The notes beneath the pieces were generated by a model. It was given only the letters and a program-made list of their open reading frames with translations. It was not told the DNA's origin and made no database searches. The translations under genes were made by a program, and so were the position numbers. This document shows positions 21,351 to 30,729 of a stretch of DNA of 47,187 nucleotides, in pieces. The DNA is from Chitinophagaceae bacterium (GTDB taxonomy: Bacteria; Bacteroidota; Bacteroidia; Chitinophagales; Chitinophagaceae): positions 1 to 47,187 of the forward strand of contig JADKJV010000022.1 in NCBI GenBank assembly GCA_016720825.1. Reading direction: 5' to 3'. Position 1 is the first letter of the stretch; each line of letters begins with the position of its first letter.

Positions 21351-22349
21351 ATGTTTATTGTAGAAAATTACGGACTGGCTATTGCCCTTTGTGTGATCAC
21401 CATGCTTTGCTGGGGATCATGGGCCAATACAACAAAGCTCACCACCAAAACCTGGCGTTTTGAACTTTTTTACTGGGATTATGGCTGGGGGATTCTAATT
21501 TCTGTTTTGCTGCTTGCATTTACACTGGGCAGCAATGGCAGTGCCGGCCGGCCTTTCCTGGCTGATTTCAACCAGGCTGATACATCCAGCCTGTTATCTG
21601 CACTGGCAGGAGGAATTATATTTAACCTGGCCAATATCCTGCTGGTGGCAGCTATAAACATTGCGGGAATGTCAGTTGCATTTCCTGTTGGCATTGGCAT
21701 CGCACTGGTGTTGGGTGTACTGGTGAATTATATCTCTAATCCACAGGGCGACCCGATGCTTATTTTCGGAGGCGTGGCATTGATTGCGCTGGCTATTATC
21801 CTGAATGCAAGGGCTTATCAGAAATTGCAAAAGAACAGCGCCACAAAGGTTACGCAGAAAGGACTGATTTTATCGGTAGTCAGTGGTTGCTTGATGGGCT
21901 TATTCTATAAATACGTGGCCGATTCCATGGCTCCTGATTTCAGCGCGCCTGTTGCAGGCAAACTCACTCCTTATACGGCATTGGTTGTTTTTGCAGTTGG
22001 TGTTGTGGCAAGCAGTTTCCTTTTTAATACGATACAAATGAAAAAGCCTTTTACAGGCACACCGGTTTCATTCAGCGATTATTTCAAAGGGAAATTCAAA
22101 GATCACCTCGTAGGTATCCTGGGCGGATTGATCTGGTGTATTGGTATGTCATTTAATATCCTGGCATCCGGTAAAGCAAGTCCGGCCATTTCTTATGGGT
22201 TGGGACAGGGTGCAACAGTAGTTGCTGCTATCTGGGGAATCTATATCTGGAAGGAATTTGCCATGGCACCCAAAGGAACAAAGCCCCTGCTGAACCTGAT
22301 GCTGTTGTTGTACATAGCCGGGCTGACCTTACTCATCTTATCAAAATAA
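21351..22349 (+). CDS. Drug/metabolite-superfamily sugar or ureide permease
   Basis: A 332-residue inner-membrane protein with about ten hydrophobic helices. The N-terminal CWGSWANTTKLTTKTWRFELFYWDY and the later segment NIAGMSVAFPVGIGIALVLG resemble the RhaT/glucose-ribose-uptake and ureide permease families of the drug/metabolite transporter superfamily. No signal peptide; helix 1 acts as the anchor. Being next to a ribokinase-type kinase, it most likely imports the monosaccharide the kinase acts on, by proton or sodium symport. The exact substrate cannot be told. Last gene of the locus, followed by a strong terminator. Confidence 0.82.
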   Translation: MFIVENYGLAIALCVITMLCWGSWANTTKLTTKTWRFELFYWDYGWGILISVLLLAFTLGSNGSAGRPFLADFNQADTSSLLSALAGGIIFNLANILLVAAINIAGMSVAFPVGIGIALVLGVLVNYISNPQGDPMLIFGGVALIALAIILNARAYQKLQKNSATKVTQKGLILSVVSGCLMGLFYKYVADSMAPDFSAPVAGKLTPYTALVVFAVGVVASSFLFNTIQMKKPFTGTPVSFSDYFKGKFKDHLVGILGGLIWCIGMSFNILASGKASPAISYGLGQGATVVAAIWGIYIWKEFAMAPKGTKPLLNLMLLLYIAGLTLLILSK

Positions 22350-22384
22350 ATACCCGTTTTCAGTAGTTTAACGTGTATGATGAA

Positions 22385-22413
22385 ACAAGGGGCTTGAGAA
22401 AGAAGCCCCTTGT
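22385..22413. terminator. Bidirectional terminator between convergent operons
   Basis: A perfect 11-base-pair stem (22385-22395 and 22403-22413, ACAAGGGGCTT and its complement) with loop GAGAAAG, followed by ACTTTTC. It separates the glycan locus from the minus-strand operon that ends at 22454 and can serve both. Confidence 0.8.
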
Positions 22414-22453
22414 ACTTTTCATAAACAGCAGGTTAACGTCCTGATATTGCTTG

Positions 22454-23695
22454 TTATTTTTTTATATTCTCTTCCAGCGGCTGGAAATTGAGCAGTTCGC
22501 CATTTCCTTTCCCGCTTACTTCGTAATAATGGCCGTGGAATAACATTCCGACTTTATACTCACCAACAGCCGTAAAACTGATTTTCACCGGATCTGATCC
22601 GCGGAACACATACATGTCCTGTGATTTGGTTTCCCCGGAAGAAGGCGGAACACCCATCGGGATAAACGGCATAACCGTAGTCAGCCGCTGGTCATCACAG
22701 GGCTCGAGATCTGTACCAACATCATTCAGCATTTTTTTCTTTCCGCTGAGATCAGCAATCTGTTTCACTTTCACATCACCATAAATAAAAATCGTGTTCA
22801 GTGCATAAGAACCATCTGCAAGCAGTGACTGGGGCAGCCTGTCTTTTTTGCCGGCAATGGATAACGGGATAGCGATACAGTTGCCATCTGCTCCGGGATT
22901 GCCTGACCAGTATACCGGCGAACCAAAAGTTCCCATATTGTATTTCCAGGCGCCGGTTGCGCTGACGATGTCGATATAATTAATAGCAGTTGTATAGAAA
23001 TCTTTTCCATCATTGCCGGGTTCATAATATGACCGGTTGGGATCATATACATAAATCCGTTTGGTCCCGCCCATATCTTTTGTGAAGAACGGGATCAGCA
23101 CGTGTCCGCCATCAGCCGGTGATACGCTCTTGGTGATACTGATAACCGGCGGATCATTTTTGGCGAGATAATAATTCACCTGCTGGAAAGTGTAACGCCC
23201 GTCCCGGCTTTTCCCGATTGCCAGTACATCCAGCAGGAACATCAGGAAACTGTGATTGATCTGGTATCCGTGTACCATTTCAATAGCTGTCTGCAGGTTG
23301 GGGTCGTTCGGGCCAAGGATGTCGTCACTGGGCGTGGGGTCTGATGTTGTTCTGGATGCATAAGAACCCGAGTACACGTACGGTGGATGGCAATAACCGA
23401 GATAGCCGCCGTTTTTCATCATCAGCATGGCCAATACATCCATGCCATAACAATGACCCGTGGATGCCAGCTTGGTTTTAAAAATCTGGTCATAGAAGAT
23501 CTGGTCAAAATCACCGGATGGCGCCGGCGCCACACCGATATATGTTTCCCTGAAGATGGACCAGGGGAGCACATCTTTTACAAAATTGTCGAAATACCAG
23601 GTGTTCTCCTTCACCCAGTTCGGATCCTGGGCAGGGGCTTTTTGCTGGAATAAAACGGTGGTGAAAATCACCAGTAAAATAAGTCCGCGTTTCAT
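22454..23695 (-). CDS. Exported protein with predicted papain/transglutaminase-type Cys-His-Asp site
   Basis: A 413-residue protein with a signal peptide (MKRGLILLVIFTTVLFQQ, cleavage near APAQ). I do not recognise a named family. Three conserved-looking spots are in the order expected for a papain-like fold: Cys82 in STGHCYGMDVLAM at a helix start, His198 in DGGHVLIPFF, and Asp218 in RIYVYDPNRSY, where the string YDPN follows two beta strands. This is what a C39- or transglutaminase-like peptidase would show. The C-terminal ~120 residues look like a beta-rich accessory domain. It is the last gene of a three-gene operon (34 bases after the fibronectin gene). The enzymatic role is inferred from motif order alone. 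Confidence 0.6.
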   Translation of the reverse strand: MKRGLILLVIFTTVLFQQKAPAQDPNWVKENTWYFDNFVKDVLPWSIFRETYIGVAPAPSGDFDQIFYDQIFKTKLASTGHCYGMDVLAMLMMKNGGYLGYCHPPYVYSGSYASRTTSDPTPSDDILGPNDPNLQTAIEMVHGYQINHSFLMFLLDVLAIGKSRDGRYTFQQVNYYLAKNDPPVISITKSVSPADGGHVLIPFFTKDMGGTKRIYVYDPNRSYYEPGNDGKDFYTTAINYIDIVSATGAWKYNMGTFGSPVYWSGNPGADGNCIAIPLSIAGKKDRLPQSLLADGSYALNTIFIYGDVKVKQIADLSGKKKMLNDVGTDLEPCDDQRLTTVMPFIPMGVPPSSGETKSQDMYVFRGSDPVKISFTAVGEYKVGMLFHGHYYEVSGKGNGELLNFQPLEENIKK

Positions 23696-23729
23696 GGTAT
23701 TTGTTTATTCGTTTAAAATATTTTTTTCA

Positions 23730-26237
23730 TCAGGGAACAATACTTTTTGCTGCCGACATGGGCGACATGCGTCCGTTCTGCAACAACAAGGTCACCGTGT
23801 ACCAGTAAGTATTCCCTTTAACCACGTTGGGGTCCGTAAAATCATTTCCTTTTAAAGGTGAAACAACAACCGGAATAAACGGCCCGGCCGCACTGTTGCT
23901 CCTGTATACAATAAACCCAAGATGATTACTTGCATTAAAAGCCGGTGACCATTTCAGCACAACAGCACAGGGGTCCCCGGTTTTATCAATGGTAGTGATT
24001 ACCGGTGCGTCTGGTAGTTTGCGTGTGAAACTGAATGTACTGATGGCCGCAGCTTTATTTAAATGGGTTTCATTACCGTCATAGTCAATACCCACCACCT
24101 TGTACCAGTACGTTTTCTTGGGTTCAATATGTTTGTCTTCAAAATATCCCTGGCTCATCCATGGTGTGGACTGAACGGAAATTTTATCACAGGTAGCCAT
24201 GCCGGGCGGTGTATATGGCGATGCAAGCACAACCGGTAATGTTGGAGGCAATTCTACAGTCATGCCGCCAACCCATGTATATGCTGCCACGGGAGGTTCT
24301 GTACCCGGATTTGTTCCTTCAGCACGATAAACATGATAAGCCCTCGTGTCCTGTGTGGGAGGCCCGATCCATTCTACTCTCACCTGTTCAGCCTGTGCAA
24401 ACAACCCTGAAATGAGCGCTGGCTCCGGAGGAGTAAGGTCACGCAGTCTTTCACATTTGATTTCCATACGTTCTGCAGCATTGGGCAATGGCATCGTGCC
24501 GCTCAGGTTATCAGATGAGTCTTTGGCTTTGATCCAATAGGCATAACAAAGCGGTGATCCGGCCGGTATCGTTTTATCTTCAAAAAAGAAATTACCTCTT
24601 GATACAGCACGCTTCACGGAATCCTGGGTGATTTCACCAAGGAATACGAATGAACCACTGCATGGGCATGGCAGTTTTGAATTCTTTGCGCCTGTTGCGG
24701 CAGATGCGGCATCCCTTTCATTGGGGTTCGAAGTCTGGTCTCCTTTATTCGGATCATAACTCTGCCATTCCTTACAGGTATTCCTTGGGTCACATTCCAC
24801 CCAATTGCCTAAATGGCAAAGACTGCGATAAACCATATAGCTGGCCATGTCAGGTTCGCTATTCGGTTTCCATTTTACGGCAATCTTATCTTCGCAACCT
24901 TTTGTCACCAGGTTCTTGACGATTTCCGGCGGAGTGATATCTTTTACAATTGCTGATGCGGCACTGCTCCACTGGCTGATATTGGTGGAAGGGTCAAATG
25001 CCCGCACACGGTACCACCAGGTACGGTTGCCGAATGTGGAACGCAGGTTCGGATCAGCATCAATAGTATCCTTTGATTTTAATCCCCTGGCTGTGCCAAC
25101 AACACCCAGATAAGTAGCGGGTGTGGAGTTCGGGTCGTCAGAAGAAGAGAAACGGTAAAGTTTGTATTTGATACTGCTGTCCGGATATTCCCAATGTCCG
25201 TCTTTGTCTTTCACTACCTGCGTCCATTTAACGGTCACACTGCCGGCAACGTCATCCGTAATCGCACTGATATCCATCGGAGCGGATGGAGCTGTGCTGT
25301 CACGGGGGGTAACCGGACCTGATGGTGCAGATACCGCACCAGCCCTTCCAAATAAATCTATCGTACTGATCCGGTAATAATAATTGCTGTTGTTCAGAGG
25401 TCCGCCAACCGGCAATCCGTTCACGAGGTGAGTGGAGTCTTTACCGAGTAATACAGTATATCTTTTAAAATCGAGAAATCCGTTTTGAGAAGGAATGAGT
25501 GTGTCGCCGTTCAGTTTATTCCTGGCTTCGGCAGAGAAATGGCTTTCATTCACTCTTACGTACACACCGGCTGCGGTAGGAGCCCTTTCAATAATATAAC
25601 CTGCGGCTCCTGTTACATCAGTCCAGCGAACAAGGACACTGGCGTCACCCGGATCAGTTTCAATAGTAGTGGGTGCGGAGAGCGGAGTAAAAGCCCCTGC
25701 AGTTACAGGCAGGTCAGTGTAATTCCCGACTGCTGTGTTGCCTGAATTCAATCCGACGATTTTGTATTGATAAGATGTGCCATTCACTACGGTAGCGTCT
25801 TTATATCCCACACCGGCTGCAATCGCAACGGGCATGGAGCCTTTAGCCAGTATAAGCAGTCTCTTGTATTTCTGGGAAGAAGTTGCTAAAGAGCCAATGC
25901 TACAGGGATTGTATAAAACAGAATCCGCGAGTGATTTGGCCACCATTTTCCAGTTGGAAGAATCCAGTCCGCTGATCAATGTTGATTTGATCGTAGCGCA
26001 ATTATTCATTCGCTGGATGGGTGTTGCATTCAGTGGCGTGGCAGGATAGCTGGCAGCACCTGCGTTCTTTCTGTATATATTATATTTTACCGCGCCGGTG
26101 ATGGATTCCCAGTTCAGGGCCACATGCAGTCCCGGACCGGGGTTGCTGCTGATAGCTACGGCATTCTGCGCTGCTGCCTGTTGGATGGATAATCCCAGGA
26201 TAAACAAGGCGGGCAGTAATTTTTTAATCAGGTTCAT
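23730..26237 (-). CDS. Exported fibronectin type III repeat protein
   Basis: An 835-residue protein with a signal peptide (MNLIKKLLPALFILGLSIQQAAAQ). It is built of about six fibronectin type III modules, each with the conserved Trp strand and a YxxYR strand: examples are LNWESITGAVKYNIYRK, VRWTDVTGAAGYIIER, VKWKPNSEPDMASYMVYRS, VEWIGPPTQDTRAYHVYRA and LKWSPAFNASNHLGFIVYRS. Several modules contain cysteines. No catalytic domain, no anchor and no obvious type IX sorting tail is seen. It starts 27 bases after the ~1247-residue gene and precedes the predicted peptidase, so the three products probably work together at the surface or outside the cell. Confidence 0.85.
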   Translation of the reverse strand: MNLIKKLLPALFILGLSIQQAAAQNAVAISSNPGPGLHVALNWESITGAVKYNIYRKNAGAASYPATPLNATPIQRMNNCATIKSTLISGLDSSNWKMVAKSLADSVLYNPCSIGSLATSSQKYKRLLILAKGSMPVAIAAGVGYKDATVVNGTSYQYKIVGLNSGNTAVGNYTDLPVTAGAFTPLSAPTTIETDPGDASVLVRWTDVTGAAGYIIERAPTAAGVYVRVNESHFSAEARNKLNGDTLIPSQNGFLDFKRYTVLLGKDSTHLVNGLPVGGPLNNSNYYYRISTIDLFGRAGAVSAPSGPVTPRDSTAPSAPMDISAITDDVAGSVTVKWTQVVKDKDGHWEYPDSSIKYKLYRFSSSDDPNSTPATYLGVVGTARGLKSKDTIDADPNLRSTFGNRTWWYRVRAFDPSTNISQWSSAASAIVKDITPPEIVKNLVTKGCEDKIAVKWKPNSEPDMASYMVYRSLCHLGNWVECDPRNTCKEWQSYDPNKGDQTSNPNERDAASAATGAKNSKLPCPCSGSFVFLGEITQDSVKRAVSRGNFFFEDKTIPAGSPLCYAYWIKAKDSSDNLSGTMPLPNAAERMEIKCERLRDLTPPEPALISGLFAQAEQVRVEWIGPPTQDTRAYHVYRAEGTNPGTEPPVAAYTWVGGMTVELPPTLPVVLASPYTPPGMATCDKISVQSTPWMSQGYFEDKHIEPKKTYWYKVVGIDYDGNETHLNKAAAISTFSFTRKLPDAPVITTIDKTGDPCAVVLKWSPAFNASNHLGFIVYRSNSAAGPFIPVVVSPLKGNDFTDPNVVKGNTYWYTVTLLLQNGRMSPMSAAKSIVP

Positions 26238-26264
26238 GGTATGCAGTTTATAGAGCTGAATAGT

Positions 26265-29200
26265 TTATTGTATATAGAATCCGTCATGGGAGTTTAATCC
26301 GATCGTCAGGTCAACCGATCCGCAGAACACCCATAGCACGCAGGCTTCCAGCCCCACCGTTCCCTGGAACGAGAACGGATAAGGACCCATAATCTGCATA
26401 TCAAAATAAGCACCGGCTGAAACAAGACCACCTAATATATCACCATGAATCCGCCCGCCCAGGTTACCGACTACATAAGGAAGCCCCAATCCGGCTGCGA
26501 CTGCTCCGGGGAATGGTGCAGGTAAAACAAAGGCGCCTAATCCTACATATATATCATAGTCACCCGAAATCACGAACAGGTTTATGCCCTGGTGTAAATG
26601 GAAGTATCCGTAGATGCCGGTTAGCCGGTCAGGCATGGCCGACATATTCAATGCAAAGCGCGGATCTTCACCCACCATCACCCAGGCACGGCTCTTTGGT
26701 GCATTTTCGCCAATATAGAAACCGGCACTCACTCCAACGCCACCTTCAAAACCCATCACTTTCAAGGCAACCATACCCTGGAGTTCATTGAAGTCAATAC
26801 CCAGATGCCAGTTCACTTGTCCTTCTGCCTGCAATGAACCACCCACTAATACCGGGCTTCCTGCTGCCACCATGAATTTACCCTGGACTTCCCCTTCCAG
26901 GAATCCTTCTGCATAATTCATGGTAAGCTGCATGTGTCCGTTTACTTCGGCATCCAGAGATGCAACGAGCGACATGTATGCTTCTCCGTCAATGGTAATT
27001 TTTGCCAGTGAAGGATTCACCTGCAGGATAGCTGAGAGATAAGATCCCACTCTTGCTGCGATGCTCATGTTGGCAGCATTTGTGACCTCACCGCCAACAA
27101 CCATGTTTTCAATCGCGTCCCCTTTAATGCATACACAACCCCAGATGCGGGTGATGTTTGAAATATTCGCTACCGGCCCCAGGGCAATGGACCGCTGGTC
27201 CATGAGATTGGTACCGATGCGTATACAGGTGCCGCGGCTGTTCATGTCTAGTGTGGAGCCGATATCACCACCTAATAAATTTCGGATGGAACTTACGCCG
27301 GTTCCCAGGAATCCATCCTGTGTAACCGATGCATATTGAATGTTGAAATTGAAAATACCCAAACCGTCAGACCAGTTTCCTCCGATGGTAAGATCTGAAG
27401 GCAGGAAGCTGCCTGTAGTACCGTTACTAAGCGTAACTGTTCTTCCATTAAACGGATCGCCGGCCATGCCCGGTGTATAAGTATCTACTATATGGAGATA
27501 ATCGCCGCCAAAGAACGGGAAGAAGGCTGTGCCTCCCACACGCAGGAATCCTTTCTTAGCCGGATCCGGGTTAATGGGTGACAATGCAACAGCGTTATGG
27601 ATGTAATTGAATTTATCGAATTGCTGTCCGGCTGAATTATAATCAAAGAATAACCGGCCCATGGTTCCATTCGCCAGCATTTCTCCCCACGTAAGCCAGA
27701 AAGGTTGTGCAAAGTGCCTGGTTTCTGCAAGGCCAGCAGCCGTGAGAACTATCTGACCTGTTTTTACGCTAACCAAACCGGCAGAGCTGAATCCTGGTTT
27801 TGGCACAAGTTTCAATCCCCAATAATCGAGCGAATCATTGGGCTGTACATCCAGTTTGCCGCCAGCATTGTTGGCCGTGGAAGTAAATACCATTTCTTTA
27901 AAAGCAAGAATGGCTTTCACCGGCTCCGGTACATTAATCAGGCTGCGGTAATCGCAGGTGATAACAGCACTTTCCACGCATTGCAGGGTGATCCTGCTGA
28001 AAGTGATATTGTTTGTGCGTGCAGGATTTGTACTGAGGATATCAAAAGGCGTGATCCCCACATACAATGGTTTTGAAGGATCGCCAAATTTCAGGTTTGG
28101 TGATTCCACTATGTCACCCACCACACTTCCGTTTACACCTTCAGTGGTGATATTGAGCCAGGTGAAATCTTTATTATTCAAACGGAACCAAACCGGTGCA
28201 GTGTTGATCGGGATTTTTGGATTGTCGGGATTCAAGGATCAGGAATATTGGGTGTGTTTACAAGTAATGCCTGGAAGCCGCTGAATGTGGCGCCCTGCAT
28301 ATTATTATTTTCAAGGACTGTCGGGCTGAGGGAATTAAATGGAACCATGAATTTTTTACCGGCTGCATTGGTAGGGTAGAAGCCGGGTTTGGGGCTTGCC
28401 GCAAAGAACAGCAAAGCCTGGCGGTCCATTTTTCAACACCAAATGATTTTCGGTTTCCGCCACCGGCAGCGATCAGGTCACCCCAGTAAATACCCTGAGC
28501 GGGTTTGATGATCGCGAAACCCGAGAGATCCATATTATTTTTAATGGCGAGATTCAATTCTTCAATGATTAGTCTCGAATCGTTGGCTTCACGGACAGCC
28601 GATTTGGGTAATGCCACGCGGCCGTTTCTCAAAAATCCGCCGGCTACCTGGCTGGCGGCAACATTTACTTCTGCCACGCCAAATTCAAGTGAATAGCCAA
28701 AGGGCTGGGAAGCTTCAAAGGCATAAGCACTGACATTCCTGAAGGTTGCTGTAAGGCCTGACGCTTCCACAAGGCCATTAGTGAAAGTATAATCAGCCTG
28801 CATGTATCCGATATTAGATACCACTGTACCGGCAGGAGAACCTTTGGATTCACCCTGCATCAGTACAACACCTTTCCAGTTGGCAGGTTTGCCTGAGGCG
28901 GGATAAGATTGTGAACTGCTGAAGTCGGCAACATAACCCCTGCCGCCGATGGCTAAGGTTGTATTGCCTATACCAAAAACACCATAATCTGATCCGGGTA
29001 ATGATTTATAAAATTCACAGGATGATCCCATCCTGAAATCCCCGAGATCAAGCCGGCCAGCCGCGCAGGCACTGTTTTGTGTAATGGAAGATGGAAGTAC
29101 AAGTTTCGCAGTGAACATGGGATCCACACCCGGTGAAAAACTGATGGCACTTACTTCCAGCTGGAATCCTGCTGCTATGTTCAGTACAAAAGGCACTGCG

Positions 29201-30006
29201 GGTATTGCAGGTTCTGTCGGGTACCTGGCTATCCCGGAAACAACATTGCCTGTTGTTGCATTGAATTTAGGTACACTGACCTGCAGGTCGGTAAACCGTA
29301 CGCGGATACCTTCCGGCGCTTTTGGGCGAATTCCTTTAACATCACCAAGGAAACGGGTCATATCAATCGCCCTTTCATTTACATGGGGCATCATCACTTC
29401 TACTTCTGAACCCGGCTGGTTGGTAAGTCCAAGGTCGGCTGCGTCTTTGGTGCTGATTTCCTTGTCTTTATTCTGTACTTTATCAACAACAGTAAATTTT
29501 ACGGGTTTTAATATGGCGTCTTTCCAGATTCCGGGCCAGATGGTGTATATCGGCGGGCAATTGAATTTTACACGTCCGATACCATTCAGGTGCATAAAGC
29601 TGTTCGACATTTGATTCCATTCGCCGCCTTTATCATACGATTCCACAACAATCGTATATGCCCCGATGATCAATGTATCGGGGAAACGGTTGATGGCGGC
29701 AAACTTGTCGGGTATATTGGGGTTGGCAATGACGTCCCGGTTGGGCTGGGCAATCACGTCACGGTTATTAACCGGTTTGTTTGGGTTATTGTTATTCGGA
29801 TTATTGGCCGGGTTGGTAGTTGGCTTAACGGTGTCTTTATTGCCTGTTATTACCCGGGTGAGAATGTTGTTCAAAACATTCCGTTTGGGTTTTGCCGTAT
29901 CAGGTTGCTGGGCAAACAGGCTGATTGCGTTCAGCAACAGGCAACCGCTTAATACCATGATCCTGCAGAAAGACAGGTTCATCATAAACTTTTTAGTGTG
30001 TGGCAT
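26265..30006 (-). CDS. Very large exported protein of unknown family, two frameshifts
   Basis: About 1247 residues once joined. The signal peptide lies in the first 33 residues (SGCLLLNAISLFAQ). Residues ~60-100 are an Asn/Pro-rich linker with a short repeat (NRDVIAQPNRDVIANPN). The rest is rich in predicted beta strands with many Gly and aromatic residues, and the last ~300 residues alternate like a beta-barrel or beta-solenoid. I recognise no family. The frame breaks at the T run 28429-28433 (one base short; an extra base gives GVEKMDRQALLFF) and at about 28231-28238 (one base short; then NPDNPKIPINTAP). It heads a minus-strand operon with the fibronectin protein and the predicted peptidase. 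Confidence 0.75.
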
Positions 30007-30391
30007 AGTAAAGTTTATTTAATGTTCAATTTGATCTTACTCGTTTTATACAGAAGCATGTATTGCTCACCTTAAGGCAAACCAGGTACTGCAATATGTT
30101 GCTGTTTCAAAAAAACCTTAAAAAAGTTTACAAGGGTAAACCGATAACATCCACAGGGGCTGTATTAATCAGAGTAGTGACCAGTGGTTCAATTCAAGGG
30201 CAGGAAGCAAGGTGCTGCACGAAGTCATTTAAAATTTCTGCCAGCTGAAAAATGGTGGGAATTTCTCAGCCGCTATAAATGTATGTAATGAAATTGACAC
30301 CGCAATGCCCATACCTTAAAGTGGTATATGATTTTTTTCCTGCAGAAAAACGCCCCTTGTCTGCAGAAAATACGAAGGGAAATTGCGGAAT

Positions 30392-30517
30392 CAGGGAGCA
30401 GGGGGCAGGTGGCAGGGGGCAGGAGGCAGGGAGCAGGGAGCAGGGAGCAGGGAGCAGGGGGCAGGGAACAGGTGGCAGGAAGCAGGAGGCAGATTGCAGG
30501 TGTCGGGTGGCGGGATG
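30392..30517. repeat. Heptamer array R3
   Basis: Eighteen consecutive 7-base units in unbroken phase, consensus CAGGGAG with variants CAGGGGG, CAGGTGG, CAGGAGG, CAGGAAG, CGGGTGG. Because seven is not a multiple of three, all three frames read as a seven-residue periodic Gly/Arg/Gln/Ala peptide, which explains the overlapping pseudo-frames here. The complementary unit CTCCCTG recurs in array R4 at 30690, making an inverted pair. Confidence 0.9.
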
Positions 30518-30586
30518 AAAAGGGCTGCCAGCTTTCAGAAGGTTGGAAGCTCTAAGGATAACGAATTCCATTGGAGTAGAAATGAG

Positions 30587-30612
30587 AAAAAAACTATTTG
30601 AAATAGTTTTTT
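30587..30612 (-). terminator. Terminator hairpin downstream of the 416-residue exported protein
   Basis: A run of seven A, then CTATTT, G, AAATAG and six T: a symmetric 12-pair arm structure with a T tract on either strand. On the minus strand it lies 118 bases after the stop codon at 30730, and it separates that gene from the operon starting at 30006. Between arrays R3 and R4. Confidence 0.65.
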
Positions 30613-30689
30613 CCCTTTGTTCGATAATGTCATTTTGCTTACATCTCTGTAAGTAAAAACAAGAATGAAATAAGTTTCTAATGTATTTG

Positions 30690-30724
30690 CACCCTGCCCC
30701 CTGCCCCCTGCTCCCTGTTACCTG
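30690..30724. repeat. Heptamer array R4
   Basis: Five 7-base units in phase: CACCCTG, CCCCCTG (twice), CTCCCTG, TTACCTG. These are the complement of the R3 unit, so R3 and R4 could pair as a long imperfect hairpin around about 170 bases. The array ends five bases from the stop codon of the minus-strand gene at 30730. Confidence 0.85.
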
Positions 30725-30729
30725 CCCTG

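Noticed and set aside
23387..29952. Plus-strand frames of 60-180 residues opposite the minus-strand operon
   Set aside because: They are antisense shadows of genes with clear domain content (fibronectin modules, signal peptides) and show no protein-like features.
30279..30601. Overlapping frames encoding Gly/Arg/Gln/Ala-rich peptides
   Set aside because: All three frames give the same seven-residue periodic composition because the DNA is a 7-base tandem array; this is a repeat, not a gene.
30392..30724. CRISPR array
   Set aside because: The units are 7 bases long with no spacers, and no cas genes are nearby; the Cas4-like domain at 41237 belongs to a DUF2779 protein.
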